From an uncultured Lachnospiraceae bacterium (GTDB lineage: Bacteria > Bacillota > Clostridia > Lachnospirales > Lachnospiraceae): a DNA stretch of 64,000 nt. Positions 1 to 8,035 of the stretch are shown here, piece after piece. The notes beneath the pieces were generated by a model. It saw only the letters and a list, made by a program, of their open reading frames with translations. It had not been told where the DNA came from and searched no databases. The number at the start of each line of letters is the position of its first letter. Position 1 is the stretch's first letter. The stretch is taken from positions 1 to 64,000 of the forward strand of contig CAKRHW010000008.1 of assembly GCA_934339365.1 (NCBI GenBank). Direction: 5' to 3'. The translations under genes were made by a program, and so were the position numbers.

Positions 1-56
1 CTTACGAAGCAATCAAAAATGCGATCTCAGGTCACCCTAATTTCATCTTTGAATAA
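1..56 (+). CDS. C-terminal tail of an unidentified protein (partial)
   Basis: An open frame enters from the left edge and ends at TAA 54-56. Only about 17 residues are visible, ending in SGHPNFIFE, which is too little to assign a family. It lies immediately upstream of the mgtE coding frame, so cotranscription is possible. It could also be a chance open frame. Confidence 0.3.
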   Translation, partial: YEAIKNAISGHPNFIFE

Positions 57-74
57 GGGTGGTTCTGAATAGTT

Positions 75-1469
75 ACGAAAAGAGAAGTATTAAAAGAACC
101 AAAGTTTGTAGAAGATATTGTTGCTATTATCAGGAGTGGATTAGATAAAGAACAATTAATTGAAAGACTGCGTAATTACCATGAGAATGATATTGCGCAA
201 AGTCTGGAATACTTAACGAAGGATGAACGTATTTCGTTATTTAACAGCCTTGGTGTTGAATGGATGTCGAATATTATTTCGTATATGGAGGAGCCTGAGG
301 AGTATATCAGGGAATTAGGCATTGATAAGTTGGCTGCGGTAATCAATGAGATGGATTCAGACGATGCGGTTGATTTATTGGAAAATATTGATGAGAGTAC
401 GAAAGAGAAGTTACGTCCTATTTTAGACGAAGACATTAAAAAAGATATTCGACTGATTGATTCTTATGATGACGATGAGATTGGTAGTCTGATTACCACG
501 AATTATATTTGTATTTCAAAGAATCTGACCATTCGTCAGGCTATGCATGAGCTGGTTGTGCAGGCGGGAGAAAATGACAATATTTCCACTATTTATGTGG
601 TAGATGAAGCAGGGGAGTTTTGTGGTGCAATTGATCTTAAGGATTTAATTGTTGCAAGAGAACATGATGATTTGAATGAGATTATCAGTTATTCTTATCC
701 TTATTTACTTGATCACGAGAAAATTTCTGAAAGCATAGAAAAAATCAAAGATTATGCAGAAGACTCTCTTCCGGTTTTGAATTCTGAAAAGAAAATTATA
801 GGTATTTTAACAGCACAGGATGTGATTGAAGCAGTTGATGACGAGATGGGAGAAGATTATGCAAAGTTAGCAGGTCTGACAGCGGAAGAAGATTTGAAAG
901 AAACAACAGCAGAAAGCATGAAAAAACGTCTGCCATGGCTGATTGTTCTATTGTTCTTGGGAATGGGAGTGTCAACCGTTGTTGGTGCATTTGAAAATGT
1001 AGTGGCCGTATTGCCGATTGTCATCTGTTTTCAGTCGTTAATCTTAGATATGGCAGGAAATGTTGGAACACAGTCATTAGCTGTAACCATTCGTGTTCTT
1101 ATGGATGAGGATCTAAAAGGAAAAGATAAAGCAACACTTATTGTAAAGGAAATGAAAGTTGGATTTGGAAATGGATTGCTGTTAGGTCTGATGTCATTGA
1201 TTTTTTTGGGAATTTATATTACGCTGTTTAAAGGATATACGATTTTGAAGGCATTTATGATATCAGGATGTGTAGGAGTATCTTTACTGGTAGCCATGAT
1301 TATATCAAGTCTGGTGGGAACGCTGGTACCTTTATTCTTCCATAAAGTAAAAGTAGATCCGGCAGTAGCATCCGGACCACTGATTACAACCGTAAATGAT
1401 CTGGTTGCAGTGGTTACGTATTATGGATTAGCATGGATACTTTTGATTGAATGTTTTCATTTGGTTTAA
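75..1469 (+). CDS. mgtE: Magnesium transporter MgtE
   Basis: MgtE-family Mg2+ channel in the cytoplasmic membrane, gated by cytoplasmic Mg2+. Counting from codon 75 (464 codons) the order is an N-terminal superhelical MgtE_N domain (about residues 1-130, acidic helical repeats such as MDSDDAVDLLENI), two CBS domains (about 135-255, for example IYVVDEAGEFCGAIDL and LPVLNSEKKIIGIL), a connecting helix, then five membrane helices. The family pore motif DMAGNVGTQSL is intact. The first ATG is at 264 and would remove about 63 residues of recognisable MgtE_N sequence. The frame is open back to a TGA at 66-68 with no ATG, GTG or TTG; ACG at 75 or ATA at 69 follows a Shine-Dalgarno-like AAGGGTGG at 55-62. 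The family call is firm; the start is not. Confidence 0.88.
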   Translation, partial: TKREVLKEPKFVEDIVAIIRSGLDKEQLIERLRNYHENDIAQSLEYLTKDERISLFNSLGVEWMSNIISYMEEPEEYIRELGIDKLAAVINEMDSDDAVDLLENIDESTKEKLRPILDEDIKKDIRLIDSYDDDEIGSLITTNYICISKNLTIRQAMHELVVQAGENDNISTIYVVDEAGEFCGAIDLKDLIVAREHDDLNEIISYSYPYLLDHEKISESIEKIKDYAEDSLPVLNSEKKIIGILTAQDVIEAVDDEMGEDYAKLAGLTAEEDLKETTAESMKKRLPWLIVLLFLGMGVSTVVGAFENVVAVLPIVICFQSLILDMAGNVGTQSLAVTIRVLMDEDLKGKDKATLIVKEMKVGFGNGLLLGLMSLIFLGIYITLFKGYTILKAFMISGCVGVSLLVAMIISSLVGTLVPLFFHKVKVDPAVASGPLITTVNDLVAVVTYYGLAWILLIECFHLV

Positions 1470-1528
1470 AAGAAATGGAATTGTAAAATTTTTTTTACAA
1501 TCCAGATTTCGCGATAAAACGAAAAAAA

Positions 1529-1543
1529 TGTAGTTTTTCTACA
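1529..1543. promoter_or_regulatory. Candidate operator for the RpiR-type regulator (copy 1)
   Basis: Perfect palindrome TGTAG-TTTTT-CTACA, 17 bp before the regulator's ATG. Its exact reverse complement recurs at 2432-2446 before the transporter genes. RpiR/MurR-type proteins bind such dyads, and placement suggests autoregulation. The binding itself is inferred. Confidence 0.6.
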
Positions 1544-1560
1544 AGAAAGAGGAGACGGAT

Positions 1561-2436
1561 ATGATATCTGAAGAGATGAAGGATGCATTTCCAAAATTAA
1601 GAAAATCAGAACAGAAAGCAGCAGCTTATATGCTTGCACACAAACAGGAGATGGAAACGATTTCGCTAGAGGAATTGGCGAAGGCAGCGGATGTGAGTCA
1701 GCCAACGATTCTTAGAATGTTAAAAGCAGTAGGATATCAGGGATTTCGAGAGGCAAAGATTGCATTTGTAGAAGAACGAATGAAGAAAGAGAGTCAGCTA
1801 GAAACCTATGATAATCTAAGTACACAGATTCAAAAAGGAGATCAGATTGAAGATGTTCCGACGAAAGTCATTCGGAATACAATTCATTTGTTAGAAGATT
1901 CTTTGCAGGCAATTTCGGCTACAAGTCTTAAGAAAACAGTAGAGGCGATTGAGCAGGCAAGAAGAGTATGTATCTTTTCTGTTGAAAACTCAAATACAAC
2001 GGCAAGTGATTTAGTCACAAAGCTGTTGTATTTGGGAATTCACTGCGAGTTTTATACGGATTATTATTTACAGAGTATCAGTGCCGGGCAGTTATCGAAA
2101 GAGGATGTGGCAATTGGAATTTCCTATACAGGAACATCAAAAAATACCGTAGATATGCTGGCAAAAGCAAAAAAGGCAGGGGTAAAAACAATCGCCATTA
2201 CCAATTATATGGATACCCCATTAGTGGCCCATGCGGATATTGTGATTCTGACTTCGAACAGACAGCTGCTTTTTGGAAATGATATCTTTTCGAGAACCAT
2301 TCATTTAGCAGTGGTAGATATGATTTATATGGGACTGCTGCTTCATAATTATGATTATTTTACGAAGCAGTTAGAACAGAGTGGTCAAATGATAGCAGAG
2401 AGAAAATATGAAAAAGATGAACCCGAAAGAATGTAG
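1561..2436 (+). CDS. RpiR/MurR-family transcriptional regulator of the AEP operon
   Basis: A 291-residue regulator with an N-terminal HTH_6 domain (about 1-80; helix-turn-helix in SLEELAKAADVSQPTILRML) and a C-terminal SIS domain (about 125-260; VCIFSVENSNTTASDLVTKL and GISYTGTSKNTVDMLAKA), which in this family senses phosphorylated small molecules. ATG 1561 follows GAAAGAGGAGACGG. It sits directly upstream of an ABC importer and phnW-phnX, so a role in controlling 2-aminoethylphosphonate use is inferred. Identical palindromes flank the gene at 1529-1543 and 2432-2446. The stop codon lies inside the second palindrome. RpiR proteins more often control sugar genes, so the ligand is uncertain. 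Confidence 0.85.
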   Translation: MISEEMKDAFPKLRKSEQKAAAYMLAHKQEMETISLEELAKAADVSQPTILRMLKAVGYQGFREAKIAFVEERMKKESQLETYDNLSTQIQKGDQIEDVPTKVIRNTIHLLEDSLQAISATSLKKTVEAIEQARRVCIFSVENSNTTASDLVTKLLYLGIHCEFYTDYYLQSISAGQLSKEDVAIGISYTGTSKNTVDMLAKAKKAGVKTIAITNYMDTPLVAHADIVILTSNRQLLFGNDIFSRTIHLAVVDMIYMGLLLHNYDYFTKQLEQSGQMIAERKYEKDEPERM

Positions 2437-2464
2437 AAAAACTACAGACTTTCGGGCTTTTTTT
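2422..2464 (+). terminator. Intrinsic terminator overlapping the regulator's 3' end
   Basis: Stem CCCGAAAG (2422-2429) pairs with CTTTCGGG (2449-2456), with the TGTAG/CTACA dyad forming an upper stem, followed by a T run at 2458-2464. It would stop regulator transcription before the transporter genes. The hairpin contains the second operator-like palindrome and the TAG stop codon. Confidence 0.75.
2432..2446. promoter_or_regulatory. Candidate RpiR operator (copy 2)
   Basis: TGTAG-AAAAA-CTACA, the exact reverse complement of 1529-1543. It lies about 175 bp before the ABC ATPase start and overlaps the regulator's stop codon and terminator hairpin. No convincing sigma-A promoter was located between it and 2621, so the transporter promoter position is unresolved. 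Confidence 0.55.
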
Positions 2465-2620
2465 GTAAAAAAATATTTACGAATGTTTTACTGCAATTGC
2501 ATTGTGTGGCATGGACAGAAATGATAAAGTCTGGAACGTAGCCGATACACAGTTGTGTGACGCAGGAAATGACCTGTTGAAAACGATTGTGTATAGTTCA
2601 AATCAGAAAGGAATAGACGT

Positions 2621-3379
2621 ATGTTGGAATTAAGAAATATCGTAAAGAAGTATGATGGAGTTACAATTCTAGACCATATTTCACTCAATATAGAAAAGGG
2701 CGAGATTGTTTCTATATTAGGTCCAAGTGGAAGTGGAAAGACAACTCTGTTGAATTTGATTTTAGGAATTACAGAAGTCGATGATGGAAAGATTTATTAT
2801 GACGGAGAAGAAATTACAAATGTCCCAATGGAAAAGAGAGGATTTAATATTGTATTTCAGGATTATGCTTTGTTCCCAAATCTGACTGCTTATCAAAATA
2901 TTGTTTATGGATTAAAGAATCATCCTGACCGCTCAACAAAGGAAGATGTTGATGAATTTATTCATCTATTAGGATTAGAACAACATTTAAATAAAAGAAT
3001 AGACCAGCTTTCAGGAGGACAGAAACAGAGAGTGGCACTTGCAAGAACAATGGTAATGAAACCAAAAATCTTATTGTTAGATGAACCGTTAAGTGCATTA
3101 GATGGTGTTATTAAAGAGTCAATTAAGGCCAAGATTAAAGAGATAGCAAAACAGTTTGACCTGACAACCATCATTGTAACACATGACCCGGAAGAAGCAT
3201 TAACGTTATCCGATAAGGTTTTGATTATAAATGAGGGACAAATTTCCCAGTATGCAAAGCCGAGCGAAATTATTCATGCACCAAAAAATCTTTTTGTACA
3301 GAAATTCATACTCAATCAGTTAGAGATTAAAAGAAATAATATTTTCCATCTGTTTGATTCGAGTGCATTGAGAGCATAG
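2621..3379 (+). CDS. phnT: ABC importer ATPase, 2-aminoethylphosphonate type (PhnT-like)
   Basis: A 252-residue importer ATPase of the PotA/FbpC/PhnT group. Walker A is GPSGSGKTT (about residues 35-43), the Q-loop is in VFQDYALFP, the signature is LSGGQKQRVALA, Walker B/D-loop is ILLLDEPLSALD and the switch histidine is in IIVTHDPEEAL. ATG 2621 follows GAAAGGAATAGACGT. It would power the permease and binding protein encoded next. Assignment to AEP uptake rests on the downstream phnW and phnX genes; spermidine, thiamine or iron importers share this architecture. Confidence 0.85.
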   Translation: MLELRNIVKKYDGVTILDHISLNIEKGEIVSILGPSGSGKTTLLNLILGITEVDDGKIYYDGEEITNVPMEKRGFNIVFQDYALFPNLTAYQNIVYGLKNHPDRSTKEDVDEFIHLLGLEQHLNKRIDQLSGGQKQRVALARTMVMKPKILLLDEPLSALDGVIKESIKAKIKEIAKQFDLTTIIVTHDPEEALTLSDKVLIINEGQISQYAKPSEIIHAPKNLFVQKFILNQLEIKRNNIFHLFDSSALRA

Positions 3380-3398
3380 AAAAGGATTGGATGAGAAG

Positions 3399-6056
3399 AT
3401 GAAAGAAAGAAAAAATATTGAGATAAAAGTAATTTTTGTGGCAGTTCTGATTTTATTTGCCTGTTTTTTACTCGTTCCAATGATTATGATTTTAGGAAAA
3501 TCGTTGTTTGCAAATTCAGGTTTTACACTTGATTTTTATAAAAATATTTTTCAAAAACAACAGTTTGGAAGAACATTTTTAAGAAGTATCGGAATTGCCC
3601 TTACAAGTGCAGTAATTACAACCACACTGGCATTTCTGTTAGCTTATACCGTATGGTTTACAAATGTGTGGAAAGGTGTAAAAAAATTAATTCAGGTTTT
3701 AGCAGTCGCACCGATGTTACTTCCAACAATTACCTATGGATTTGCAATTATTTATTCACTGGGAAAACAGGGACTGCTTACAAAGTTATTTGGAAGACAA
3801 TTGTTTGATATTTATGGAATCAATGGATTGTTGTTAGGGTATGTCATTTATACACTTCCGGTATCATTTTTGTTAATTAATAATACCATGAAATATATCG
3901 ATAAGAAATTTATGATTGTATCAAGAGTTATGGGAGACAATTGTTTTAAGACATTTTTACAGACAGTGCTCCGTCCACTTGCAGGAACATTAGCTGCATC
4001 TCTTGTACAGTGCTTTTTCTTAAGTTTTACTGATTTTGGTATTCCTGCATCGGTAGGTGGAAATATTGAAGTAGTTGCCGGAGTGTTGTACAACCAGATG
4101 TTAGGAAGCGTTCCGAACTTTAACAATGGTGCAGTAGTTGCAGTCATGATGTTAATCCCATCTATTTTTAGTATTGCACTACTTACCTATTTGAACCGGT
4201 ACAATATTCGTTATAACCGCATATCAGAGATTGAAATTAAAAAGTCAAAGGTAAGAGATATTGTCTGTGGCATTTTGTCAGGGCTGGTATTACTTTGTGT
4301 GGTATCTGTTTTTACAGTAATTGTTGCGGTTCCTTTTATTGAAGAATGGCCTTATAATGTACAGTTTACAACGAAACATGTTATGGCAGTTTTAGCTGAC
4401 CAGAACTTATTGATGGTAATAAAAAATTCTGTTCTGGTAGCACTTTTGACAGCTGTTTTTGGTGTACTGCTTGTATATGGAGCTGCGCTGGTGACAGCAA
4501 GAAGCACGATGAGTGCAAAGTGGAAAAAAATCATTGATAAAATTTCATTAGTTACGAATACCATTCCGGGAATGGTGCTAGGAATTGCATTCTTGCTGAC
4601 ATTTACAGGAACAAGTCTGCAAAACACGATTAGCATTATCGTATTTTGTAATATCATTCACTTCTTCTCCACACCGTATCTGATGATGAAAAGTTCGCTA
4701 GAGAAGATGAATGCATCCTGGGAAACCACAGCAAGGCTGATGGGAGACAACTGGTTAAAAATGATTGTAAGAATTATTACGCCGAATGCAATTTCGACTT
4801 TAGTGGAAGCCTTTAGTTACTATTTTATTAATGCAATGGTGACAGTAAGTGCGGTTATTTTCCTTGCGGGAGCAAGAACTATGGTTATGACCACGAAGAT
4901 TAAAGAATTGCAGCACTATGCAAAATTCAATGAGATTTTTGTACTTTCGCTGATGATTCTTGGAATTAATATGATAGCAAAAGCTGTTTTTGGTCTGTTA
5001 CAACGCAGACATCAGAGTAAGCAAATGGGAAAGAAAAATAAAAAAATAAGGAGAACAAACATGAAAAAGAATTTTAAGAAAGTAGTCGCAGCCTGTCTGT
5101 GTGGTGTCATTGCAACTGGATTTGTATTGGCAGGATGTGGAAAGAAAGATTCAGAACAGGTGGTGATTTATTCGAATGCGGATGATGAGGCCATTGATGC
5201 CATGAAAGAAACATTAGATGAAAATGGATATCAGGGTCAGTATATGATTCAGACATTTGGAACGAGTGAATTAGGTGGAAAATTAATGGCAGAAGGCAAA
5301 AATATTGAGGCAGATATGGTAACGATGAGTTCCTTTTATTTAGAGAGTTCTCAGAAAGACCAGTCGATGTATAAAGATCTGACTTTTGATACAGGTGCCA
5401 TGGAAGAATATCCATCGTATTACACACCAATTACTTCACAGGAAGGTGCCATTATTGTAAATACAAACGTATTAAAAGAAAACAATCTTCCGATGCCAGC
5501 TTCCTTAAAAGATTTGTCAAAACCTGAATATAAGGGATTTGTATCTGTAACAGATATTCAGAGTTCTTCTACGGCATGGCTTCTGATTCAGGCATTGGTA
5601 GGGGCTTATGGAGAAGATGGAGCCAAAGAGGTCTTAAAAGGTATTTATGAAAATGCAGGTGCACATATAGAAAGTTCCGGTTCCGGTCCAATTAAAAAAG
5701 TGCGCGCCGGTGAAGTGGCAGTTGGATTTGGACTTCGTCATCAGGCAGTAGCAGATAAAGCATCTAGATTACCAATTGACTTTGTGGATCCGGAAGAAGG
5801 AAATTATGCACTGACAGAATCGGTAGCAGTTGTGGATAAAGGAGATAAAACCAATCCTCTGGCAATGAAAATGGCAGAATGCATCATTAAAAAAGGCAGA
5901 GCAAAATTGATGAAAACATATCCAAATGCGCTCTATAAGGGAGAAAAGACCGATGAGGCAAATGCTTCTAAATATCCAAAAAAATTCCCTGAAAAATTAA
6001 CCGTAGATTTATTGAAGAAACATCAGGAATTATCAGAAGAATGCAAGAGTAAATAA
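3399..6056 (+). CDS. ABC permease (two-lobed) running in frame into its substrate-binding lipoprotein
   Basis: The first ~550 residues form a FbpB/ThiP/PhnU-PhnV-like permease: two tandem BPD_transp_1 lobes, each with about six membrane helices and an EAA-type loop (SRVMGDNCFKTFLQTVLRP; ARLMGDNWLKMIVRIITP). The frame then continues without a stop through KKNKKIRRTN into a lipoprotein binding protein beginning at 5061. A +1 shift in the A-rich run near 5035-5050 would give TAA at 5047-5049, right before a strong internal ribosome site. So this is either a real 885-residue fusion or a homopolymer indel joining two genes. ATG 3399 is preferred; in-frame TTG 3387 is an alternative. The ATPase gene ends 19 bp upstream. 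Confidence 0.8.
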   Translation: MKERKNIEIKVIFVAVLILFACFLLVPMIMILGKSLFANSGFTLDFYKNIFQKQQFGRTFLRSIGIALTSAVITTTLAFLLAYTVWFTNVWKGVKKLIQVLAVAPMLLPTITYGFAIIYSLGKQGLLTKLFGRQLFDIYGINGLLLGYVIYTLPVSFLLINNTMKYIDKKFMIVSRVMGDNCFKTFLQTVLRPLAGTLAASLVQCFFLSFTDFGIPASVGGNIEVVAGVLYNQMLGSVPNFNNGAVVAVMMLIPSIFSIALLTYLNRYNIRYNRISEIEIKKSKVRDIVCGILSGLVLLCVVSVFTVIVAVPFIEEWPYNVQFTTKHVMAVLADQNLLMVIKNSVLVALLTAVFGVLLVYGAALVTARSTMSAKWKKIIDKISLVTNTIPGMVLGIAFLLTFTGTSLQNTISIIVFCNIIHFFSTPYLMMKSSLEKMNASWETTARLMGDNWLKMIVRIITPNAISTLVEAFSYYFINAMVTVSAVIFLAGARTMVMTTKIKELQHYAKFNEIFVLSLMILGINMIAKAVFGLLQRRHQSKQMGKKNKKIRRTNMKKNFKKVVAACLCGVIATGFVLAGCGKKDSEQVVIYSNADDEAIDAMKETLDENGYQGQYMIQTFGTSELGGKLMAEGKNIEADMVTMSSFYLESSQKDQSMYKDLTFDTGAMEEYPSYYTPITSQEGAIIVNTNVLKENNLPMPASLKDLSKPEYKGFVSVTDIQSSSTAWLLIQALVGAYGEDGAKEVLKGIYENAGAHIESSGSGPIKKVRAGEVAVGFGLRHQAVADKASRLPIDFVDPEEGNYALTESVAVVDKGDKTNPLAMKMAECIIKKGRAKLMKTYPNALYKGEKTDEANASKYPKKFPEKLTVDLLKKHQELSEECKSK
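5061..6056 (+). CDS. AEP-type ABC substrate-binding lipoprotein (internal translation unit)
   Basis: Likely independently translated: AAGGAGA at 5048-5054 sits 6 nt before ATG 5061. The 331-residue product starts with a lysine-rich signal peptide and lipobox VLAGC (about residue 24), followed by a family-1/PhnS-like extracellular solute-binding fold (VVIYSNADDEAIDAMKETL; later SSGSGPIKKVRAGEVAVGFG). It would be a membrane-tethered binding protein delivering substrate to the permease with which it shares a continuous frame. Binding of 2-aminoethylphosphonate is inferred from the downstream catabolic genes. Confidence 0.8.
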   Translation: MKKNFKKVVAACLCGVIATGFVLAGCGKKDSEQVVIYSNADDEAIDAMKETLDENGYQGQYMIQTFGTSELGGKLMAEGKNIEADMVTMSSFYLESSQKDQSMYKDLTFDTGAMEEYPSYYTPITSQEGAIIVNTNVLKENNLPMPASLKDLSKPEYKGFVSVTDIQSSSTAWLLIQALVGAYGEDGAKEVLKGIYENAGAHIESSGSGPIKKVRAGEVAVGFGLRHQAVADKASRLPIDFVDPEEGNYALTESVAVVDKGDKTNPLAMKMAECIIKKGRAKLMKTYPNALYKGEKTDEANASKYPKKFPEKLTVDLLKKHQELSEECKSK

Positions 6057-6095
6057 AAAATCAATCGAAAGATTAGAAAGAAGGAATATACAATT

Positions 6096-7205
6096 ATGAG
6101 TAAAAAAGAGTACAAATTATTAACACCAGGACCACTTACAACATCCGATACAGTAAAACAGGAAATGTTATTTGATCACTGTACCTGGGATGATGATTAT
6201 AAAGAAATTACACAACAGATTCGAAGAGAATTATTAGATTTAGCACACGTAACAGAGGATGAATATACTGTAGTTCTTATGCAGGGAAGTGGAACATTTG
6301 GAGTAGAATCCGTTGTAACAAGTTCGGTAGGAGAGCAGGATAAGCTCTTAGTATGTGCCAATGGTGCATATGGAGAAAGAATGGCACAGATTGCAAAACA
6401 GGCAGGAAAGCAGGTTATGGTATATCACGAAAATTATGATAAAGTACCAGACGCAAACCATGTACAGGAAATTTTAAAAGAACATCCGGAAATTACGCAT
6501 GTGGGAATGATTCACAGTGAAACAACTTCAGGAATTTTAAATGATATTGCAGCGGTTGGAAAGGTTGTCAAAGAGGCAGGAAAAACATTTATTGTAGATG
6601 GAATGTCCTCTTTTGGCGGAGTCGAAATTGATGTAAAACAGATTGAAATTGATTTCATTATCAGTAGTGCCAATAAATGTGTGCAGGGTGTACCGGGATT
6701 TTCTTACATCATCTGTAGAAAGGATGCATTAATGAAATGCAAAGGAAACTGCAGAAGCCTTTCTCTGGATTTATATGATCAGTGGCTGACGATGCAAAAA
6801 GATGGAAAGTGGAGATTTACTTCTCCAACCCATGTGGTACTGGCATTTGCACAGGCATTAAAGGAATTAAAGGAAGAGGGCGGAATTCCTGCAAGAGAAA
6901 AAAGATATCGTGAAAATAATAAGCGTCTGATTGAAAGAATGAAAGAAATGGGAATTGATACATATATTGATTCTGAGCATCAGGGACCGATTATTACAAC
7001 ATTTTTCTGGCCGGAAAAAGGAGATTTTACCTTTCAGGAGATGTATCAGTATATCAAAGACAGAGGATATGCAATCTATCCTGGAAAAGTGACAGATGCG
7101 GATACATTCCGTATTGGAAATATCGGAGAGATTTATCTAGAAGATATTGACAAGGTATGTGACATTATGAAAGAATTTTTTACAGAAAAAGGAATGTTTG
7201 AATAA
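6096..7205 (+). CDS. phnW: 2-aminoethylphosphonate:pyruvate transaminase
   Basis: PLP-dependent aminotransferase class V of 369 residues, the usual PhnW length. It converts 2-aminoethylphosphonate and pyruvate to phosphonoacetaldehyde and alanine. Recognisable segments are LLTPGPLTTSDTVKQEML at the N-terminus, LMQGSGTFGVESVV, the DGMSSFGGVEID aspartate region and the PLP lysine in SSANKCVQGVPG. ATG 6096 follows AGAAAGAAGGAATATACA. It lies 39 bp after the binding protein and 24 bp before phnX, giving a complete uptake-plus-degradation pathway. Confidence is high because of the pairing with phnX. Confidence 0.95.
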   Translation: MSKKEYKLLTPGPLTTSDTVKQEMLFDHCTWDDDYKEITQQIRRELLDLAHVTEDEYTVVLMQGSGTFGVESVVTSSVGEQDKLLVCANGAYGERMAQIAKQAGKQVMVYHENYDKVPDANHVQEILKEHPEITHVGMIHSETTSGILNDIAAVGKVVKEAGKTFIVDGMSSFGGVEIDVKQIEIDFIISSANKCVQGVPGFSYIICRKDALMKCKGNCRSLSLDLYDQWLTMQKDGKWRFTSPTHVVLAFAQALKELKEEGGIPAREKRYRENNKRLIERMKEMGIDTYIDSEHQGPIITTFFWPEKGDFTFQEMYQYIKDRGYAIYPGKVTDADTFRIGNIGEIYLEDIDKVCDIMKEFFTEKGMFE

Positions 7206-7229
7206 AGAAGAAAGTGAATGGAGGTTATC

Positions 7230-8012
7230 ATGAAGATAGAAGCAGTTATTTTTGATTGGGCAGGTACTACAGTAGATTATGGATGTTTTGCACCGGTACA
7301 GGCATTTGTAAGTGCATTTGAAGAATATGGAATTACACCAACGGTAGAAGAAGTACGAAAACCAATGGGAATGTTGAAAAGAGACCATATTTGTACTATG
7401 ATGAATATGGACAGAATCAAGAAACTTTGGAAAGAAAAGCATGGGGCTGATTTTACCGAAGATGATGTAGATGCTGTTTATCAGGAGAGCGAAAGATCAA
7501 TTTTAAAGATTCTTCACAATTTTGCGGAAGTAAAAACACATGTAAAAGAGGTAGTGCAGCAATTACGCGAACAGGGAATAAAAATCGGTTCTACGACCGG
7601 ATATACAGATGAAATGATGGAAATCGTTGTTCCAGAGGCAAAAAAGAACGGATATGAACCAGATTACTGGTGTTCTCCGAATAAAGTTGGGAATATGGGG
7701 CGACCATATCCATATATGATTTTTGAAAATCTGCGTCAGCTTAAGGTAACAGCAGTACAGAACGCAGTTAAGGTTGGGGATACCATTTCGGATATTAAGG
7801 AAGGAAAAAATGCAGGATTAATTTCCGTTGGTGTGGTAGAAGGAAGTTCCTTAATGGGATTGTCAGAAGAAGAGTATCTTGCCCTGTCATCAGAGCAAAG
7901 AGAAGAAAAATGCAGAGAAGTGGAACAGAAATATCAGGAATGTGGAGCAGATTATATCATTCGTGATATGTCAGAACTTATTCCTTTACTGAAGGACTTA
8001 TCTGCAAAATAA
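7230..8012 (+). CDS. phnX: Phosphonoacetaldehyde hydrolase (phosphonatase)
   Basis: HAD-superfamily enzyme of 260 residues that cleaves phosphonoacetaldehyde to acetaldehyde and phosphate. The nucleophile loop VIFDWAGTTVD is at residues 5-15, the thiol/threonine motif is in IGSTTGYTDEMM, and the acidic motif is VKVGDTISDIKEGKNAG. The cap-domain lysine that forms a Schiff base is expected in the MGMLKRDHI segment. ATG 7230 is chosen because TGGAGG at 7219-7224 precedes it with good spacing; in-frame ATG 7218 lies before that ribosome site. It completes the PhnW-PhnX route. Confidence 0.94.
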   Translation: MKIEAVIFDWAGTTVDYGCFAPVQAFVSAFEEYGITPTVEEVRKPMGMLKRDHICTMMNMDRIKKLWKEKHGADFTEDDVDAVYQESERSILKILHNFAEVKTHVKEVVQQLREQGIKIGSTTGYTDEMMEIVVPEAKKNGYEPDYWCSPNKVGNMGRPYPYMIFENLRQLKVTAVQNAVKVGDTISDIKEGKNAGLISVGVVEGSSLMGLSEEEYLALSSEQREEKCREVEQKYQECGADYIIRDMSELIPLLKDLSAK

Positions 8013-8035
8013 GAATGAATTGTGGATGAAAAAAG

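Noticed and set aside
1475..1502. Hairpin GGAATTGTAAAA/TTTTACAATCC after mgtE as a terminator
   Set aside because: The T tract is in the loop rather than after the stem, and the stem is AT-only apart from its base; weak evidence either way.
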